In this document: positions 5,078 through 7,920 of the stretch, piece by piece
How the letters are laid out: every line of letters begins with the position of its first letter
Numbering within the stretch: the stretch's first letter is position 1
Assembly: GCA_018061585.1 (NCBI GenBank)
Contig: JAGOTU010000037.1
Coordinates: 1 to 7,920 of the forward strand
DNA length: 7,920 nt
Source of the DNA: Minisyncoccota bacterium
GTDB taxonomy: Bacteria > Patescibacteriota > Minisyncoccia > Phycocordibacterales > UBA2100
Direction of reading: 5' to 3'
The notes under the pieces: model-generated
Databases searched by the model: none
Told to the model about the DNA's origin: nothing
What the model saw: only the letters and a program-made list of their open reading frames with translations
Made by a program: the position numbers and the translations under genes

Positions 5078-7026
5078 ACGATGCCGGGGGCGACTGCGGG
5101 TTCCGTTGGCGCTGCAGGTGCCGGTGTCCCCGCCTGGTTCGGGAGCGCTGCTTTTGCGATCATTGCCGCAGCGTCTTCTTGTGCAGCTCGGCGCTCAACA
5201 ATGGCCGCATCAGCAGAATTTGCGAGATCCTGTTTCGCTTTTTTGATCGCGAGGATCTGCGACGGATCCGACGTAATGATCTGATCCTCGGTGTAGGAGG
5301 CGATCACCTTGATGGCGACATGTTTGAGACCGGCGAAGAAGATGCCCTCCCCCACGTCGGATTCAAGCAACAAGTATTTCTCTTCGTCCGAGAGCTTGAA
5401 TGTCTGTTGCACGAGATCGACGGATGTCGGAGATTGACGCAAGAGCATCTGGATCGATGAGTTGGTGATCATCGGTACACCGTACGGTGAATTCAAGAAG
5501 TCAGACACGTCCTGTGTGATAGTGGAGATCCCGAGGAAGTATTTTCGACCTCGCTTTGCGATGGAAAAGAGGAACGACGCCGTGTCCTCGGAACGCATCA
5601 TCCACCAGGCCTCGTCGATGATAAGCAGGCGCTTACGAAGCTCTTTGCGAACCGTATTCCAGATGTGATGCGTAATGATGTACATCGCGACCGGCTTCAG
5701 GTCGTCTTCCATGTCTCGAACAGAGAATACGACGAGTTTCTTGTTCATGTCGACGTTCGTCGGCCGGTTCATAAAGCCGGACCACGTTCCCTTTGTGTAC
5801 TTTGAAAGGCGCTGCACAAGCGACTCGCTGCCATCCATGCCCGAGAGCACCAGTTCGAAGTCGGAGAGGAGTGGCGGCTCTACCGCGGCAAAATTCGCAT
5901 CTGCGGAAATATCCTTGAGAGCGTAGGTTTCGGTTATCGCGCGGTCGATGATCGCATCTTCTTCAGGGGTCAGTCCGCCGAGCATGATGCGGAAGAGCCC
6001 CACGAGCGTAATGATGTTGTTGCGCAAGACGTCGGCGGGAGCCTCATCCTCACGAGGGATCGGGAGGTCGAACGGGTTGATGTGGTGTTCGGACGAGAGC
6101 GAGATGTTGAAATACCGGCCGCCGACGGTCTCCGCAAGATACTCGTACTCGCGTTCAGGGTCGATGACGATGACCTCGGTATCGAACATGAGCGAGCGGA
6201 GGATCTCGAGCTTGGTGGTGTAGGATTTACCGGCGCCTGATTTTGCGAATGTGACCGAGTTGTAGTTCTCGAGCGAGAACCGGTCGAAGAGGATGAGTGA
6301 CGAGTTGTGGCGGTTGATCCCGTAGAGGATGCCGCGGTCGGACGTGAGGTCGAACGATATGAACGGGAAGATCGAAGAGAGCGGTGCCGAATTCAGTTTG
6401 GTGTGCACGTCGAGCTCGTCGGTGGCAATTGGAAGCACTGAACGGAAACCCTGCTCCTGCTGGAAGAGTGCCGGGCGGATGTATACGAGACGGCTTTCAA
6501 GGATCGAACGGATCTCGGACTCGGTCTTGTCGACCTGTTCTCGCGTTGCACCGTAGATCGTGAGGTACAGGCCCACATCGAATATCTTCTCCTGTGCCTG
6601 CTGAAGCGAATCTCGGAGCTGCTCGAGGTCGGAGTATGCCGTATCGAGCATCGGGTCACGGACCATGCCCTTTTCCTCGCGTGTCGATATCTGGCTCTGT
6701 ACCTCAGCGACCTTTTTCTGGAACTTACGAAGCATCTCGTTGGTATCCATCGGATGGATGAAGATCGAGATGTCGATCACTTTGTCCATGTTGATGATCG
6801 GCGCGAACCAGCCGGTCGTGAGGAATCGCGGATACGAGATGACGAAGAACGTTCGGGCGATCTTCTCTCCCAGATCAAGCTCGTGTGAACTGATCTTGAG
6901 CGCGTGCGGAGCGATAACGTCTTGCAGGTCGAGCACGCCTGTCTGGTAGATCTCGTCCGGCAAGACCGGCAACACATTCGGGCCGAGTTCCGGCTTTTTT
7001 CCCAGCAAAGAATCAAAAAGTCCCAT
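5074..7026 (-). CDS. virB4: VirB4-family type IV secretion ATPase
   Basis: A 650-residue cytoplasmic ATPase that powers pilus assembly or substrate transfer at the inner membrane. Walker A is SGAGKS (residues 263-268) within TFAKSGAGKSYTTK. Walker B is RLLIIDEAW (466-474; D471, E472). IDPEREYEYL (288-297), FLGISTITQD (497-506) and LLRQSPTSVD (528-537) match other conserved VirB4 blocks. The first 250 residues form the family's N-terminal region, including a charged probable coiled coil (about 98-146). The tail (606-650) is Ala/Pro-rich and probably disordered. No membrane segment is evident. Length is shorter than classical VirB4 (about 800), and the preceding gene resembles a further N-terminal part. 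No Shine-Dalgarno sequence is seen; a 45-bp inverted repeat abuts the start. The stop overlaps the next gene by 4 bp. Confidence 0.93.
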   Translation of the reverse strand: MGLFDSLLGKKPELGPNVLPVLPDEIYQTGVLDLQDVIAPHALKISSHELDLGEKIARTFFVISYPRFLTTGWFAPIINMDKVIDISIFIHPMDTNEMLRKFQKKVAEVQSQISTREEKGMVRDPMLDTAYSDLEQLRDSLQQAQEKIFDVGLYLTIYGATREQVDKTESEIRSILESRLVYIRPALFQQEQGFRSVLPIATDELDVHTKLNSAPLSSIFPFISFDLTSDRGILYGINRHNSSLILFDRFSLENYNSVTFAKSGAGKSYTTKLEILRSLMFDTEVIVIDPEREYEYLAETVGGRYFNISLSSEHHINPFDLPIPREDEAPADVLRNNIITLVGLFRIMLGGLTPEEDAIIDRAITETYALKDISADANFAAVEPPLLSDFELVLSGMDGSESLVQRLSKYTKGTWSGFMNRPTNVDMNKKLVVFSVRDMEDDLKPVAMYIITHHIWNTVRKELRKRLLIIDEAWWMMRSEDTASFLFSIAKRGRKYFLGISTITQDVSDFLNSPYGVPMITNSSIQMLLRQSPTSVDLVQQTFKLSDEEKYLLLESDVGEGIFFAGLKHVAIKVIASYTEDQIITSDPSQILAIKKAKQDLANSADAAIVERRAAQEDAAAMIAKAALPNQAGTPAPAAPTEPAVAPGIV

Positions 7027-7027
7027 A

Positions 7028-7072
7028 ACTTAGAGTTTGTTGGCGAGCAACGCGAGCTTATAAACTCTTAGT
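7028..7072 (-). repeat. Inverted repeat abutting the virB4 start codon
   Basis: On the minus strand ACTAAGAGTTT (7072-7062) pairs with AAACTCTAAGT (7038-7028), 10 of 11 positions. The 23-nt loop holds GCTCGCGTTGCTCGCC, in which GCTCGC occurs twice. The hairpin ends 1 nt before the ATG, where a ribosome site would normally lie. Confidence 0.65.
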
Positions 7073-7181
7073 CCCGCCCAAATTTTCAACCGTTTAGACG
7101 GCGTTGTTACTCTGCGTCTTAGACATCCAATTGTCTGTGCGGTTGTCATGTGGTGTTCGGAGGAAAATTTAGGTGGGGTTA

Positions 7182-7214
7182 AGCAAATCATAATCGCAGG
7201 CTCATTGATTTGCT
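7182..7214 (-). repeat. Hairpin spanning the stop of the TraC-like gene
   Basis: AGCAAATCA (7182-7190) and TGATTTGCT (7206-7214) are perfect 9-bp complements around a 15-nt loop containing the TGA stop region. No T-tract follows in the transcribed direction, so it is a better candidate for an mRNA processing or stability element than for a terminator. Confidence 0.55.
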
Positions 7215-7864
7215 AAAGACATCGGCTTCGAATCCTCGCCCGGATTGAACATCTTATAGAGGAGCTCGATCGCCTCTTCGGTGCCGAGTTGTACGGTTCG
7301 CACGCCGGTGCGCACCAATCCCTGCTGCACGATCGCGATGCGTTGCTCGAGCTGAGTCGCCTGTTCTTCGAAGGTGCGATTCTCCTCCGCGGCGTTGTTC
7401 TTCTTTTTTGCGAACGGGTTGAGCGACGAACCTCCGCCGGAGGTCGATATGACGGCCGGTGTGTATGGCACAACAACGAAGAAGTTCTTCGTCATGATGT
7501 TCGCCGCCTCGGTGAAGCTGCGGATGAACTCGATGTATTCGCGGATCTGGATACGCATGAGGTCGTCGAGCTGTCCCTTGTACGCCTCTTCGAGCGTCGC
7601 AACGTACGGTCGGATGTCGAGTTGGCGTGACTGCACGAATATCTGGCACGAGAAATCGAGCGAATTCAAAAAGTTTTGGAACTGCACGATGAACGCAGTC
7701 TGTTCGTCCTCGGATTTGAGGGCGAAGTTGATCGACGAGGCAAGGAGCACCGCGCGCAAGCCGTTATCCTTCATCACGATGATGCCATCGCGAACTTCTT
7801 TGACCGGCACGAATTCTTGTGTCGATTTGTTGTCATTCCGGCTGTTTGTCTGCGTCTGTGGCAT
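7202..7864 (-). CDS. TraC-like / VirB4 N-terminal-domain-like protein
   Basis: A 220-residue protein without signal peptide or membrane segments. After a polar N-terminus (1-16) comes VKEVRDGIIVMKDNGLRAVL (21-40), then FALKSEDEQTAFIVQFQNFL (47-66), a hydrophobic strand SCQIFVQSRQLDI (72-84) and helices around RIQIREYIEFIRSF (104-117). A strand NFFVVVPYTP (127-136) follows. This layout, with a strand, helices and the FFVVVPY strand, resembles the N-terminal domain of VirB4/TraC ATPases and the TraC-like proteins next to VirB4 in Patescibacteria. No Walker motifs are present, so it is not itself an ATPase. A Gly/Ser and Lys/Asn linker (142-158) precedes a helical C-terminus (about 160-206). It starts 5 bp after the upstream gene's stop and probably pairs with VirB4. 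Identification is by resemblance only. Confidence 0.8.
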   Translation of the reverse strand: MPQTQTNSRNDNKSTQEFVPVKEVRDGIIVMKDNGLRAVLLASSINFALKSEDEQTAFIVQFQNFLNSLDFSCQIFVQSRQLDIRPYVATLEEAYKGQLDDLMRIQIREYIEFIRSFTEAANIMTKNFFVVVPYTPAVISTSGGGSSLNPFAKKKNNAAEENRTFEEQATQLEQRIAIVQQGLVRTGVRTVQLGTEEAIELLYKMFNPGEDSKPMSLANQ

Positions 7865-7869
7865 AGATC

Positions 7870-7920
7870 TTATTGAGTGAGCGCCTTCAGGGCCTCGCGA
7901 GGTGTACGAATTCCACGGGA
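7870..7920 (-). CDS. C-terminal end of an unidentified upstream operon gene
   Basis: The last 16 codons of a minus-strand frame that enters from the right edge, reading SRGIRTPREALKALTQ and then TAA (7872-7870). The stop is 5 bp before the TraC-like ATG, typical operon spacing, which supports a real gene. The visible tail is basic and shows no diagnostic motif. In related gene clusters a small PrgI-type membrane protein often precedes the TraC-like gene; that is a guess from context, not from these residues. Confidence 0.55.
   Translation of the reverse strand, partial: SRGIRTPREALKALTQ

Noticed and set aside
7027..7201. tRNA or other standard RNA gene in the gap before virB4
   Set aside because: The inverted repeats do not form a cloverleaf with acceptor, D and T arms, and no CCA or GTTCGA-type T-loop is seen.
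7374..7880. 168-codon plus-strand open frame opposite the TraC-like gene
   Set aside because: It is antisense to a gene with family resemblance and operon spacing, and its translation is a Ser/Arg/Cys-rich shadow.

Overview
The window looks like the replication-origin neighbourhood of a small-genome bacterium. I infer Patescibacteria/CPR, probably a Parcubacteria-type lineage. The reasons are a short YidC with no N-terminal periplasmic domain, compact genes with few Shine-Dalgarno sequences, and a chromosomal VirB4/TraC-like/pilin module with membrane-anchored companions of a type familiar from that group. This placement rests on recognising protein families by eye, not on a search.

Left part (1-457): the N-terminus of DnaA runs off the left edge on the minus strand. 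A 368-bp gap separates it from rpmH on the plus strand, the classic bacterial oriC arrangement. The gap holds one perfect DnaA box flanked by two near matches at 11-12 bp steps, a perfect TATAAT facing dnaA, and a 183-bp element (225-407) bounded by 24-bp perfect inverted repeats and containing three internal hairpins.

Plus-strand block (458-2242): rpmH (ribosomal protein L34), rnpA (RNase P protein), yidC (membrane insertase) and jag/khpB-like (KH-R3H RNA-binding protein), in the usual conserved order. A terminator-shaped hairpin lies inside the rnpA coding sequence. Both rpmH and jag have a -10-like hexamer ending exactly 7 nt before an ATG, which suggests leaderless mRNAs.

Convergent junction (2243-2391): a GC-rich, heavily folded gap with T-tracts pointing both ways, read as a bidirectional terminator between jag and the minus-strand operon.

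Minus-strand block (2392-7920, transcribed right to left): the end of an unidentified gene, a TraC-like VirB4 N-terminal-type protein, a VirB4 ATPase, a secreted protein with three Ig/PKD-like repeats, a membrane-anchored probable beta-propeller, and a two-helix VirB2-like pilin. Two 4-bp ATGA overlaps show translational coupling. Together these look like the energy, envelope and pilin parts of a streamlined type IV secretion or pilus-like apparatus. The operon lies head-on to a fork leaving the putative origin rightwards. The least explained items are the oriC inverted-repeat element, the two exported companion proteins, and the structured 175-bp gap in front of virB4.
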